DNA of 18,876 bases from SFJ001 sp045118955. Lineage in GTDB: Bacteria > Bacillota > Clostridia > Oscillospirales > Ruminococcaceae. The notes beneath the pieces are model-generated. The model did no database searches. It was given only the letters and a program-made list of their open reading frames with translations, and was not told where the DNA came from. The translations under genes and the position numbers were made by a program. Position 1 is the first letter of the stretch. Every line of letters begins with the position of its first letter. Positions 6,846 to 14,899 of this stretch are shown in pieces. The DNA is taken from positions 1-18,876 of the forward strand of contig JBGVKB010000108.1 in NCBI GenBank assembly GCA_045118955.1, read 5' to 3'.

Positions 6846-6851
6846 TATAAT
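6846..6851 (+). promoter_or_regulatory. -10 box for the carbohydrate-binding lipoprotein gene
   Basis: A perfect TATAAT lies 31 bases before the ATG at 6883. The region 16-18 bp upstream (around GGTCGT, 6823-6828) is not a good -35, so an activator or an alternative sigma factor could be involved. Confidence 0.5.
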
Positions 6852-6882
6852 CGGCAGGGAACAAACGAAAGGGATGAGTGAT

Positions 6883-8670
6883 ATGAAACACATTCGGATG
6901 ATTTCTGCCCTGCTGGCCGCTGTGGTGCTGGCGGGCAGTCTGTCTGCCTGCGGCGGCGCGACCGGTTCGGCTGCTGCTTCCGGCGGTGCGTCCTCCGACA
7001 GCACCGCTGTGAGCGCGCCCGCACAAGAGGTGGAGGAAACGGCCGTTGTGCTGAGCGACAGCGGCGTCACCGTGGACGGCGCGGCGGCCGGCACCGACCC
7101 GGCCGCGGCGGTGTACCTGAGCAATGACATCCTTTATTATGAGGATCGTGAGACCTACGACAGCGGCAACCCCTACGGTGAGGGCACCGAGGACGAGCGC
7201 CACACTGCCGAGGAGGCCGCCGCCCATACGGTGGTCAACATCACCGCGCCCGGCGCGTACCGCCTGAGCGGCACCTTGAGTCAGGGGCAGATCCGGGTGG
7301 ATCTGGGCGAGGAGGCCAAGACCGACCCTACCGCGGTGGTCGCCCTCATTCTGGACGGTGTGGATCTGAAGTGCGGCGTGGCCCCGGCCATCCTGTTTTT
7401 GAACGTATATGAGTGCGACAACGGCTGGGAGGCTGAGACTGCCACCTCGCAGGTGGACACCACCGCCGCCGGCGCGAATCTTGTGCTGGCCGATGGCAGC
7501 GTCAACAGGGTGGAAGGCTCCCATGTGGCGCGCATTTACAAGGACAGCGGCGATGCGAAGAAGCTGTGGAAACAGGACGGCGCAGTCTACTCCTATATGT
7601 CCATGAACGTGAACGGCGGCGTGGCCGGCACCGGCCGGCTGGAGCTGACTGCCGACAATGAGGGCATGGACACCGAGCTGCACCTGACCATCAACGGCGG
7701 CTGCATCAACATCCGCTCCGGCAACGACGGCATCAACACCAACGAGGACGGTGTGTCGGTGACCACCATCAACGGCGGCGACCTGCACATCATCGCCGGT
7801 CTGGGTGAGGAGGGCGACGGCATCGACTCCAACGGCTGGCTGGTGATCAACGGCGGCACGGTGGTGGCCAGTGCCAACCCTGCGGCGGATGCCGGGCTGG
7901 ACAGCGACATGGGCTCCTACGTCAACGGCGGCACCGTGGTGGCGCTTGGCTCTACCATGGACTGGGCGGAGAGCGACTCTGAGCAGGTGACCATGAACCT
8001 GCAGTTTGCCGACTTCAAGGCCTCTGACAGCGCCATTGTGGTGACCCGCGAGGATGGCACGGTGGTGTTCGCCTACGACCCCTCCGAGGATGAGGTGTTG
8101 GGCAGCAATACCCGCCGCTACATGGGCGCGGTGATCTCCTGCCCGGAGTTTGCGGTGGGGGAGACCTATCAGGTCTACATCGGCGGTGAGGTCACCGGCA
8201 CCGAGGTGGGCGGCGTGTACAGCGAGGTCACCGGCTGCACCGGCGGCGCACAGCAGGCCTACACCGGCACCGACGTGGGTCGTGGCGGCTTTGGTGGTCG
8301 CGGCGGCATGGGCGGGCAGCGCCCGGATCTGCCCGAAGGTGAGCTGCCTGAGATGCCCGAGGGCGGCTTCACCGGCGGGATGCGCGGCGAGCGCCCCGAA
8401 CTGCCGGAGGGAGAGCAGCCCCGGATGCCCGAGGGCGGTTTTGAGGGCAGAGTCGGCCCGCGCGGGGAGTTCGCTGAGGGTGAACTGCCTGAGGGTGGCT
8501 TTGGCGGTATGGACGGTGAGCGCCCGGAGTTGATCGAGGGCGAGCTGCCTGAGATGCCCGAGGGCGGCTTTGAGATGGACGAGAACGGGATGTTCACCAC
8601 CGGCGAGCCGGTGAGCGGCTTCTTTATGCAGGACAAGGTGAACGCCTTCTCCGGTGTGGCCGACCTGTAA
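6883..8670 (+). CDS. Carbohydrate-binding lipoprotein (Cthe_2159-like domain)
   Basis: A 595-aa exported lipoprotein. The signal peptide ends in a lipobox at LSAC (Cys23), followed by an Ala/Ser/Gly-rich spacer. Residues of about 75-430 resemble the Cthe_2159-type carbohydrate-binding domain, a right-handed beta-helix described as binding cellulose and pectin-like glycans. Recurrent INGG and NGGT turns with DGI, DGID and GMDT acidic patches fit such a helix with calcium sites. Residues of about 466-563 are a low-complexity tail with repeated PEGELPEMPEGGF-like units. The ATG at 6883 is preferred because GAAAGGG lies 9 bases upstream, whereas the in-frame ATG at 6874 would touch it. A strong terminator follows. 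The long open frame on the opposite strand (6796-8691) is a codon-bias shadow. Binding specificity cannot be read from the sequence. Confidence 0.85.
   Translation: MKHIRMISALLAAVVLAGSLSACGGATGSAAASGGASSDSTAVSAPAQEVEETAVVLSDSGVTVDGAAAGTDPAAAVYLSNDILYYEDRETYDSGNPYGEGTEDERHTAEEAAAHTVVNITAPGAYRLSGTLSQGQIRVDLGEEAKTDPTAVVALILDGVDLKCGVAPAILFLNVYECDNGWEAETATSQVDTTAAGANLVLADGSVNRVEGSHVARIYKDSGDAKKLWKQDGAVYSYMSMNVNGGVAGTGRLELTADNEGMDTELHLTINGGCINIRSGNDGINTNEDGVSVTTINGGDLHIIAGLGEEGDGIDSNGWLVINGGTVVASANPAADAGLDSDMGSYVNGGTVVALGSTMDWAESDSEQVTMNLQFADFKASDSAIVVTREDGTVVFAYDPSEDEVLGSNTRRYMGAVISCPEFAVGETYQVYIGGEVTGTEVGGVYSEVTGCTGGAQQAYTGTDVGRGGFGGRGGMGGQRPDLPEGELPEMPEGGFTGGMRGERPELPEGEQPRMPEGGFEGRVGPRGEFAEGELPEGGFGGMDGERPELIEGELPEMPEGGFEMDENGMFTTGEPVSGFFMQDKVNAFSGVADL
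8281..8573 (+). repeat. Degenerate coding repeats (Pro/Glu/Gly-rich tail)
   Basis: Inside the lipoprotein gene, near-identical units recur: RPDLPEGELPEMPEGGF, RPELPEGEQPRMPEGGF, a shorter GEFAEGELPEGGF and RPELIEGELPEMPEGGF, separated by Gly/Arg linkers. DNA identity between the first and last units is high, which suggests recent duplication and possible length variation between strains. Confidence 0.85.
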
Positions 8671-8689
8671 ATTTGATACGGTAAAACAC

Positions 8690-8729
8690 AAGCAGCCTCC
8701 TGTGCGTTTGGCACGGGAGGCTGCTTTTT
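8690..8729 (+). terminator. Intrinsic terminator of the lipoprotein gene
   Basis: AAGCAGCCTCC (8690-8700) pairs with GGGAGGCTGCTT (8715-8726), and GTGC/GCAC extends the stem beyond one mismatch. TTTTTG follows on the plus strand. On the minus strand it is followed only by GTGTTTTACC, so it may serve the leftward methyltransferase weakly. Confidence 0.88.
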
Positions 8730-8784
8730 GTATTGTCGGACAAACCTTGTTCGGCGTGTGGGCGTTGGCCTGTTTGCCTGAGCT

Positions 8785-9555
8785 TCAGAGTGTCCCGGTT
8801 CGCGCCGCATAAAGATATCTCGCCATCTTCTCCCGGAACTGCTCATAGGGCACTGTGGCACATTCGGTCTGTGCCATCAGCAGGTCGAACCAATCGCCGC
8901 TGCCCTCCGACTCAAATTCTGTTTGGTGGACGAGGGCGGCTGCCCGCTTTGCTTTGAGCAATTCGTAGGTTGGTTCGGTGATGTCCACGGCATCGTACTC
9001 CATTCCGTTCAGGGCGAGAGCCTCAGCCAGGCGTGTGGTGTGGCGATCCTCGGTCTTCGGCATGACCTCGCCTTCCTGATAGCCCACAAAAAACACGCCG
9101 CCGGGCTTCAGCCATTGCTTGACCTGCGCCGTAAACGCGGCCATGTCTTTGGCGAAATACATCGTATCCATGGAAACGATCACGTCGAAACTCGCGGTGG
9201 GGTATTCGATGTCGCCGATGACCCCTACCCGGAAGTGGGCATTTTCCCGGAACAAATGCCGCGCCGTCCGGATCGCGGTTTCGGAGTAATCGAATCCATA
9301 GATGTGAGCGCCCGTCTTTTTTTGTAAATAGCCGAGCATTTTTCCGTTCCCGCAGCCGATGTCCAGAATGTGTGCCGGTTCTGTTTGTGGTATGTACGAG
9401 AGGATCCGATCGATCTGGCGCAGGTCGCTGAAGCCATCCTGTGAAAAGTCTTCCCCAAAGGCATCCCTGCAAAAAGTACGGAATGCGTTTGATCTTCCCG
9501 CCATGGTATAGAACGCTTCATAGGCATCGTAAAACAACAATTCTTTTCGATTCAT
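8785..9555 (-). CDS. Class I SAM-dependent methyltransferase
   Basis: A 256-aa protein with the Rossmann-type SAM-binding motif I LDIGCGNGKML (64-74) and an acidic motif II (FDYS, 88-91). Motifs DVIVSMDTMYFAKDM and LKPGGVFFVGY follow, as in small-molecule or ubiquinone/menaquinone-type methyltransferases. There is no transmembrane segment or signal peptide, so it should be cytoplasmic. The start at 9553-9555 gives the natural N-terminus MNRKELLFYDAYEAF; only a weak AAGG lies about 8 bases upstream, and longer in-frame extensions run into the GH3 gene. It begins 47 bases after the GH3 gene ends on the same strand and may be cotranscribed with it. The substrate cannot be assigned. Confidence 0.85.
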   Translation of the reverse strand: MNRKELLFYDAYEAFYTMAGRSNAFRTFCRDAFGEDFSQDGFSDLRQIDRILSYIPQTEPAHILDIGCGNGKMLGYLQKKTGAHIYGFDYSETAIRTARHLFRENAHFRVGVIGDIEYPTASFDVIVSMDTMYFAKDMAAFTAQVKQWLKPGGVFFVGYQEGEVMPKTEDRHTTRLAEALALNGMEYDAVDITEPTYELLKAKRAAALVHQTEFESEGSGDWFDLLMAQTECATVPYEQFREKMARYLYAARTGTL

Positions 9556-9602
9556 GTCAAATACCTTAACAAAATTCGGTTTGCGGAGACATGGTTTTTT
9601 CG

Positions 9603-12083
9603 TCAGCGCAGCTTGCAGAAGCCGCCAAAGCGCTCGGCCATGGCGGTGCGCCGGATGCCGCGCAGAACGTTGCCCGCGCAGCGGCGCACATCCTCGGCGC
9701 GGATGCGCCCGGACTTTACCGCCCGCAGGATGGTGCGCACCTCGCCGAAGCCGCCGGGCATAATCAGGTCGTTGCCGGCGGCGAGGGCGCGTGACGGGTC
9801 GGCAAGCCCTTTGCCGGTGATCATCCAGTCGGTCATCACCAGCCCATCGAATCCCCATTCTCCGCGCAGGATGTGGGTGAGCAGGTCGCGGTCTTCACAG
9901 GTGTAGATGCCGTTCAGCCGATTGTAGCTGGACATGACCGCACCGGGCCGCCCCTCCCGCACGGCGATCTCAAAACCCCGCAGGTACAGCTCCCGCAGGG
10001 CGCGCTCGCCCAGAATGGCGTCGGTGTGGGTGCGCTCGGTTTCCTGATTGTTGCAGGCAAAGTGTTTGATGGTGACAAAGCAGCCCGGTATGCTCTGTAC
10101 GCCCCGGGTGAGGGCAGCGGCGAACAGGCCGGACAGCAGTGGATCCTCCGAGAAATACTCAAAGCTGCGCCCGCACAGCGGATTGCGGTGCAGGTTCAGT
10201 CCCGGCGCCAGCCAGTAGCTGACCCCATACAGCCGCATCTCCCGCCCCACCGCCTGCCCCACCTGCTCCAGCAGGTCGGTGTTCCAGGTCTGCGCCAGCG
10301 CCAACGCCACCGGGAACGCCGTGGCGAACTGGTACACCACCCGTCCACGGCTCTCGTCGGCGGTGATGAAGCGCAGCAAAAACTTCGGCAGATGGTTCAA
10401 TTGTGCCATGGGAAGCTCCATGGGCATCACCGCACCGCTCTTTACAACAACCGAGCGCTTTTGCAGCCGCAGCCCGGCGGGGCCGTCGGCCAGCAGCACG
10501 TTGGGGATGCCCCGTTTCAGCAGGGCACCGGTGGTGGTGCCGGCACAGCCGGGTGCGTTGTAATGCTTGCCGCCCGCAAGGCCGCCGCCCACCGTCAGCG
10601 CCGCCTGCTCTCTCAGGCTCAGCGCGTCCAGTTCCGGGCAGTTCTCCTCAGCGGATTCCTCATAGGTGTAAACGACCGTGGAAAAAGCCGCCGGTTCCAG
10701 CAGGACGCGGGGCACGTCCGCCGGGACGGGGGCGTATGCAATGGGCGCGGCGGGCAGCTCGTCCATTGGCAGCGCACAGCGGCAGAGGTGCCGGTGGCGG
10801 GCGAGGATCACCTCTCTGCCCAGTTGCAGCACCGCGGCCGGGCGGGTGCTGCGGCTGGAATCCCCCATGCGCAGGATGTAGTCCCCGGCCTCAAGGACGG
10901 TCACCGCATCTGCCTCCCGATAGCTCGCCAGCCGCTCAAGGGGCAGCAGAAGGGTGAGCGTCTGTGACTCACCGGGCAGCAGCAGCTTGGTCTTGGCAAA
11001 GGCGGCCAGCCGCTGGTATTCCTTGGGCAGTGCCGGGGTCTGGGGGCAGCTGGCGTAAAGCTGCACCACCTGCTGCCCGGCGTATTCGGTGCCGGTGTTG
11101 GTCACGGTGACGGCGATGCGGGCCTGCGTGCCCTCCACCGATACCGCCCCGGCGCGCAGCGCAAAGTCGGTGTAGCTCAGCCCATAACCAAAGGGGTAGC
11201 GGGGCGCGACCCGATGGCTGTCGAAGAAGCGATACCCCACATAGATGCCCTCCCGGTAATACTCCTGCAAAGGCTGACCGTTCAGGCCGGCGTACTCCCG
11301 GGCAAAGGGCAGGTCGTCGTAGTGCATGGCCCAGGTGTCAGCCAATCGCCCCGAGGGACAAGCCCGCCCGCAGAGCAGGTCGGCCAGCGCTGCGCCGCCC
11401 ATGCTGCCCTGCTGGGCAAAAAAGACTACCGCATTGATGCCGTTGATCTCGTCCAAAAAGCTCGTGTCAAAGGAAGACCCCGCGTTCAGCACGAGGATCG
11501 TGGTCTTGTACGCCCGGGCACAGATGCTCAGGGCGGCACGTTCCTCGGGGGACAGAGTGTTGTCGCTGCCGTCCGGATCACGGTCGGAGCCTTCGCCCGC
11601 CTGCCGTGCCATCACATAGACGCAGACGTCTGTGCGCGAGTCGGCCACGTCCTGCGGGGTGATGGGCTGGCCGAAGGGAGGGCAGTAGGGATCCTGCATC
11701 AGGTTGATGAGGGTGCTGACCTCCAGCCGTTTCAGCGAGCGCCGAAACCGCCGCCCGTACTCCGCCTCGCCCTCGGCATAGAGCTGGTCGTACTCCCGCA
11801 GCCAGTGCCCGGTGGTCACGGTGAACCCGGCGGCTGTTAGCCCCTCCTCGATGGTCACGGCGTGGCGGTCGTTCACCTCGCCGGAGCCGGTGCCTCCCTT
11901 GACCGTATGCCGCGCACCCGCACCGTACAGAGCGATGGGGCCGGGGCGGATGGGCAGAGTGCCGTCGTTTTCCAGCAGCACGATGCCCTCAAGGGCGGCC
12001 TGACGGGCGATTTCAAGGTTCTGCTCCTCCACCGGGGTGGGGGTAGGGGAGTCGGAGGCAAAGTGGATCGCACGCTGTTTCAT
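9603..12083 (-). CDS. GH3 beta-glycosidase with permuted domain order
   Basis: An 826-aa glycoside hydrolase of family 3, a retaining exo-enzyme that removes terminal glucose or related sugars from oligosaccharides. The domain order is inverted. The alpha/beta sandwich domain comes first (about 25-300, with GEGSDRD at 163-169 where the acid/base loop lies), then an Fn3-like domain (about 310-420), and the TIM barrel comes last (about 485-815). The barrel carries KHFACNNQE (673-681) and the nucleophile Asp752 in GLVMTDW. Permuted GH3 enzymes are known from Ruminococcus albus and Butyrivibrio. No signal peptide is seen, so it probably acts in the cytoplasm on imported oligosaccharides. The start at 12083 has GAGGAGAG 5 bases upstream and a TATACT box behind it. 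No transporter genes adjoin. Confidence 0.93.
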   Translation of the reverse strand: MKQRAIHFASDSPTPTPVEEQNLEIARQAALEGIVLLENDGTLPIRPGPIALYGAGARHTVKGGTGSGEVNDRHAVTIEEGLTAAGFTVTTGHWLREYDQLYAEGEAEYGRRFRRSLKRLEVSTLINLMQDPYCPPFGQPITPQDVADSRTDVCVYVMARQAGEGSDRDPDGSDNTLSPEERAALSICARAYKTTILVLNAGSSFDTSFLDEINGINAVVFFAQQGSMGGAALADLLCGRACPSGRLADTWAMHYDDLPFAREYAGLNGQPLQEYYREGIYVGYRFFDSHRVAPRYPFGYGLSYTDFALRAGAVSVEGTQARIAVTVTNTGTEYAGQQVVQLYASCPQTPALPKEYQRLAAFAKTKLLLPGESQTLTLLLPLERLASYREADAVTVLEAGDYILRMGDSSRSTRPAAVLQLGREVILARHRHLCRCALPMDELPAAPIAYAPVPADVPRVLLEPAAFSTVVYTYEESAEENCPELDALSLREQAALTVGGGLAGGKHYNAPGCAGTTTGALLKRGIPNVLLADGPAGLRLQKRSVVVKSGAVMPMELPMAQLNHLPKFLLRFITADESRGRVVYQFATAFPVALALAQTWNTDLLEQVGQAVGREMRLYGVSYWLAPGLNLHRNPLCGRSFEYFSEDPLLSGLFAAALTRGVQSIPGCFVTIKHFACNNQETERTHTDAILGERALRELYLRGFEIAVREGRPGAVMSSYNRLNGIYTCEDRDLLTHILRGEWGFDGLVMTDWMITGKGLADPSRALAAGNDLIMPGGFGEVRTILRAVKSGRIRAEDVRRCAGNVLRGIRRTAMAERFGGFCKLR

Positions 12084-12122
12084 AAGCTCTCCTCGGTTCG
12101 GGGTGTGGTGGGTGTTGATTCC

Positions 12123-12128
12123 AGTATA
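12123..12128 (-). promoter_or_regulatory. -10 box for the GH3 gene
   Basis: The minus strand reads TGTATACT (extended-type TG plus TATACT), 40 bases upstream of the GH3 ATG. A TTGCAG lies 20 bp further upstream, too far for a standard -35. Confidence 0.45.
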
Positions 12129-12201
12129 CAGGATTTTCGGGGGCGTGTCTGCAAATTTTGCACCCTGACGGCAGAAAACACAGCAGAAACACCCGGCGGG
12201 C

Positions 12202-12238
12202 AAAAAAAGACGGCGCAGCCGTTTCGGGCTGCGCCGTC
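12202..12238 (-). terminator. Intrinsic terminator of sigK
   Basis: On the minus strand, a 12-bp perfect stem (12209-12220 with 12227-12238) and a 6-base loop are followed by seven Ts (complement of 12202-12208). A second GC hairpin (GCCGCGG 12241-12247 with CCGCGGC 12261-12267) precedes it on the same transcript. This insulates sigK from the GH3 gene. Confidence 0.93.
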
Positions 12239-12306
12239 CTGCCGCGGGCGCGGGTCTGCCCCGCGGCGCTTGCGGCAACAAGAAAATGCAAATTGACGCA
12301 AAAACG

Positions 12307-12990
12307 TCACGCACCGGTGAGCTGCCGCCGCAGACTTTCCAGCGCACGGGACTCGATGCGGGACACATAGCTGCGGCTGATGCCCAGCAGGTCGGCCACC
12401 TGCTGCTGGGTGAGGGGCGGCTGTCCGCTCAGCCCGTAGCGCAGCACCACCACCTGCCGCTCCCGCGCGGCAAGCCCCTCCACATAGTGGCGCAGGCGGC
12501 GGTTCTCATCCCGGTCCTCGCAGTGCTCGGTCAGCACAAAATCGTCCGGGATGACGTCCATCACGGTCAGGGAGCTGCCGTCCCGCGCCGCCTCGATCGG
12601 CTCCTGCATGGACAGGGTGGGCGGGATGCGCTTGACGCGCCGCAGATGCATCCGCATCTCATTTTCAATGCAGCGGGCGGCATAGGTGGAGAACCGCACC
12701 CGCTTGGTGTGATTGAAGCTCTCGGCGGCCTTGATCAGCCCGATGGTACCGATGCTGATCAGATCTTCCTGGTCGCCGGGGGCGGCGAAATACTTCTTGG
12801 CGATGTGCGCTACCAGCCTCAGATTGTGGCGGATGATGCGGTCGCGGGCGGCGGTGTCCCCGGCCCGGTAGGCGGCAAAGGCCTCGGCTTCCTCGTGGGC
12901 GTTCAGCGGGCGGGGGAAGCTGCTGGTCTCCAGATGCAGGGCGAGGTAGAGCAGCCGGCCCGCAATGGCGCGGATGAACAGGGCAAACAT
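12307..12990 (-). CDS. sigK: RNA polymerase sporulation sigma factor SigK
   Basis: A 227-aa sigma-70 family factor that directs late mother-cell transcription during sporulation. The N-terminus (MFALFIRAIAGRLLYLALHL) is a hydrophobic stretch like the pro-sequence of pro-sigma-K, followed by SSFPRPLNAHEE (23-34). Region 2 includes HNLRLVAHIAKKY (55-67) and the core-binding DLISIGTIGLIKAAESF (76-92) with STYAARCIENEMRMHLR (101-117). Region 4 ends with the DNA-reading helix GISRSYVSRIESRALESL (203-220). SigE is the close alternative, but length and start favour SigK. The ATG at 12990 has AAGGAGGG 6 bases upstream. The reading frame is continuous, so no skin-like prophage element interrupts it. 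It ends at a strong terminator and has its own promoter at 13027-13054. Confidence 0.93.
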   Translation of the reverse strand: MFALFIRAIAGRLLYLALHLETSSFPRPLNAHEEAEAFAAYRAGDTAARDRIIRHNLRLVAHIAKKYFAAPGDQEDLISIGTIGLIKAAESFNHTKRVRFSTYAARCIENEMRMHLRRVKRIPPTLSMQEPIEAARDGSSLTVMDVIPDDFVLTEHCEDRDENRRLRHYVEGLAARERQVVVLRYGLSGQPPLTQQQVADLLGISRSYVSRIESRALESLRRQLTGA

Positions 12991-13026
12991 GGCGATCCCT
13001 CCTTGTGATGAGAATGGGCTTCCTAA

Positions 13027-13054
13027 TTTATATGGCACAAGGGGGAGGCGGCAA
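13027..13054 (-). promoter_or_regulatory. sigK promoter
   Basis: On the minus strand TTGCCG (13049-13054) is followed after 16 bp by TATAAA (13027-13032), matching sigma-A at 4 and 5 of 6 positions, about 37 bases before the start codon. The same place also reads CATATAAA, resembling the sigma-E -10 (CATACAAT, 6 of 8), but no sigma-E -35 is evident. Family knowledge would favour sigma-E with SpoIIID control; the sequence does not decide. Confidence 0.5.
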
Positions 13055-13084
13055 ACCTGCGTTTTGGGGCGCTGTCACAAACAA

Positions 13085-13116
13085 AAACGGAGCCGGCCGG
13101 TTGGCTGACTCCGTTT
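13085..13116 (-). terminator. Second terminator behind the LuxR-type regulator
   Basis: AAACGGAG (13085-13092) pairs with CTCCGTTT (13109-13116), with further inner pairing through GGCC/GGCT. On the minus strand the stem is followed by TTTTTG. It lies downstream of the terminator at 13190-13220, giving two in series ahead of sigK. Confidence 0.8.
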
Positions 13117-13189
13117 GGTCTGTTAAAACCCGGCTCGGCGGGTGATGCTGTCCGCGTCCCTGCGGGCACAGTACCGTGAACCGTTCCGC

Positions 13190-13220
13190 AAAAAAGCCCC
13201 CACTGCGGTGGGGGCTTTTT
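13190..13220. terminator. Strong symmetric terminator
   Basis: GCCCCCAC (13196-13203) and GTGGGGGC (13208-13215) form a perfect 8-bp stem with a TGCG loop. It is flanked by A residues on the left and T residues on the right, so it works in both directions. For the leftward regulator gene, which ends at 13244, it is the natural transcript end. Confidence 0.93.
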
Positions 13221-13243
13221 CATTGTCCTTGGGGGCAGTGCAG

Positions 13244-14872
13244 TCACTCTGCGTCCGTGGGCAGGTCCTCCCGCGTCATAAGGGAGGCGAACAGCAAAAG
13301 CTGCTTCAGCGACTTCACCCCCAGCTTGGAGTAGATGTTGCGGTTGTGGAAGCGCACCGTGGATTCCTTTACCCCGGTCAGCTCGATGATCTCCTTTACG
13401 CTGCGGCCGGCAAGATAATGCTCAAACACCGAGCGCTCGGTGGGGGTGAGGGTCTTCACACCCTGCAAAAACTGTGCGTAATCCTCCGGGTCGACCTCGC
13501 CCTTGCGGGAGTACGACAGGCGGGACAGCTCCTGCCGGGCGGCGATCTGCTCACGGCTCAGACGCTCCAGGTCGGTCTGCATCCGGGCGTTTTGCTGCGC
13601 CAGCTCCGCGAGGGCGGTCTCGGTGCGGCGATCCTGCTCCGCCAAAAAGGCGAACAGATCGTCGATCTCCGGGATGCCCGAGGGCGCGTAGTCGCACCGG
13701 CCGGTCTGAAGCTGGGCAAGGCCCGCACGGATGGGGGCGATGTACCGCCGCCCCAGCCAGCGGCAGAACAGGAACGCCACCGCTGTTGCAAGGGTGAAGG
13801 CCGTCACGGTCTTGGTGCGTCCCGTATGTACGATGGCCGCGTACTGCTCTGCGGGCAGCATGGCGGCCACGGTCAGGCCGCTGTTCTCCAGCGTGACCGC
13901 CGCGGCCTTGCCGATGTACCGCTCCTCCCCGCATTGGTATTCTACAAACCGTCCGTTTTGCGTTGCGGTGACCAGTGTGCAGATGGGTGGGGTGTAGCCG
14001 GAGCGGTTGGAGATGAACTGCCCCGCATACCCGCCTTTGATCTCGTCCAGCAGGGCGCAGATGGTTTGGTCGCTCTCGGTATCGGCGGCGCGGTAGGCCA
14101 GCCGCAGGTACAGGTCGCTCAGCTCAAAGCCGCAGATGCCGATCACCCGTCCGTCCCTGTCCCGGATGGGGGCGCAGAGATACCGGGCGCGCTCCCATGT
14201 GTCCGGGAGGGCGGCCACCGGGCTTACCAGATAGTCCGCGCCCGCGAACACATCCGTGTGGTCGAAGGCGTTGGTCTGCATCTCATTCTGCCAGGCGCTG
14301 GAGAGATTGATCCCCTCGCTGCGGGCGACCTCGGCCGCGCCGCGGAACAGCGCCACTGCCGTGTTGATGGTGCTGTCGGCGTAGAGGTTGGCGAACTTCA
14401 AATAAAGTCCGCTGTACAGCGGGGTGTCTGCCGCGGGGGCGACGGTGGTGTCTAAAATGTAAAACGCGCCGCTGCAGGAGGCAAGCCGCAGGTTGGTGTA
14501 GACGGTCGAGTAGGCCTCGGTCTGCAGCGCGGTCAGTGCGTCGATGCGGCCGGCCAGCTCGGGGAAGGTCAGCCCCTGTCGGCTCAGCTGCTGCTCCACC
14601 ACCGCTTCCAGCTCGGAAGAAAAGGAGACGGCGCACGCCGCCAGCCGATCCAGATCGTGGGTCATTTGGGCGGCGTGGTGGTCGAGCTGGTCATTCAGGT
14701 AGACCTCGATGCGGCCGTCCATCGGGTTGAGGATGCCAAACAGGTTCAGCAGCAGAAGCAGCAACAGCAGGGAAGTCGTCGCGGCGGAGGCCACATACAG
14801 CATAAAGCGCCGCTGCAGGGGCGCGCCGCTGAGCCGCACCGCCTGCAAAAACTGGATGGTTCGGGTCTTCAT
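13244..14872 (-). CDS. Membrane-anchored LuxR-type transcriptional regulator with extracellular sensor
   Basis: A 542-aa one-component receptor. A first transmembrane helix (about 24-46, LLLLLLLLNLFGIL) is followed by an extracytoplasmic domain of about 300 residues. The stretch RDRDGRVIGICGFELSDL (237-254) resembles the end of a Cache/PAS-like fold. A second transmembrane helix lies at about 355-371. A HAMP-like linker and coiled coil (about 405-455) lead to a C-terminal LuxR/GerE helix-turn-helix (about 474-530), with LTPTERSVFEHYLAG and VKESTVRFHNRNIYSKLGV. There is no kinase or receiver domain, so the signal would pass directly across the membrane to DNA binding. GGAGG lies 6 bases before the ATG at 14872. 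The gene follows a solute-binding lipoprotein gene by 27 bases, so that protein may present the ligand. Target genes are unknown. Confidence 0.88.
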   Translation of the reverse strand: MKTRTIQFLQAVRLSGAPLQRRFMLYVASAATTSLLLLLLLLNLFGILNPMDGRIEVYLNDQLDHHAAQMTHDLDRLAACAVSFSSELEAVVEQQLSRQGLTFPELAGRIDALTALQTEAYSTVYTNLRLASCSGAFYILDTTVAPAADTPLYSGLYLKFANLYADSTINTAVALFRGAAEVARSEGINLSSAWQNEMQTNAFDHTDVFAGADYLVSPVAALPDTWERARYLCAPIRDRDGRVIGICGFELSDLYLRLAYRAADTESDQTICALLDEIKGGYAGQFISNRSGYTPPICTLVTATQNGRFVEYQCGEERYIGKAAAVTLENSGLTVAAMLPAEQYAAIVHTGRTKTVTAFTLATAVAFLFCRWLGRRYIAPIRAGLAQLQTGRCDYAPSGIPEIDDLFAFLAEQDRRTETALAELAQQNARMQTDLERLSREQIAARQELSRLSYSRKGEVDPEDYAQFLQGVKTLTPTERSVFEHYLAGRSVKEIIELTGVKESTVRFHNRNIYSKLGVKSLKQLLLFASLMTREDLPTDAE

Positions 14873-14899
14873 GGGGCACCTCCTTTTGCGCGGAGATGC

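Noticed and set aside
6796..8691. A 631-codon open frame on the minus strand opposite the lipoprotein gene
   Set aside because: It is His/Ala/Val-rich in the manner of an antisense frame, while the plus strand has a lipobox, a ribosome binding site, a domain and a terminator.
13023..13247. Small minus-strand open frame between the LuxR gene and sigK
   Set aside because: It spans two intrinsic terminators and the sigK promoter and has no family resemblance.
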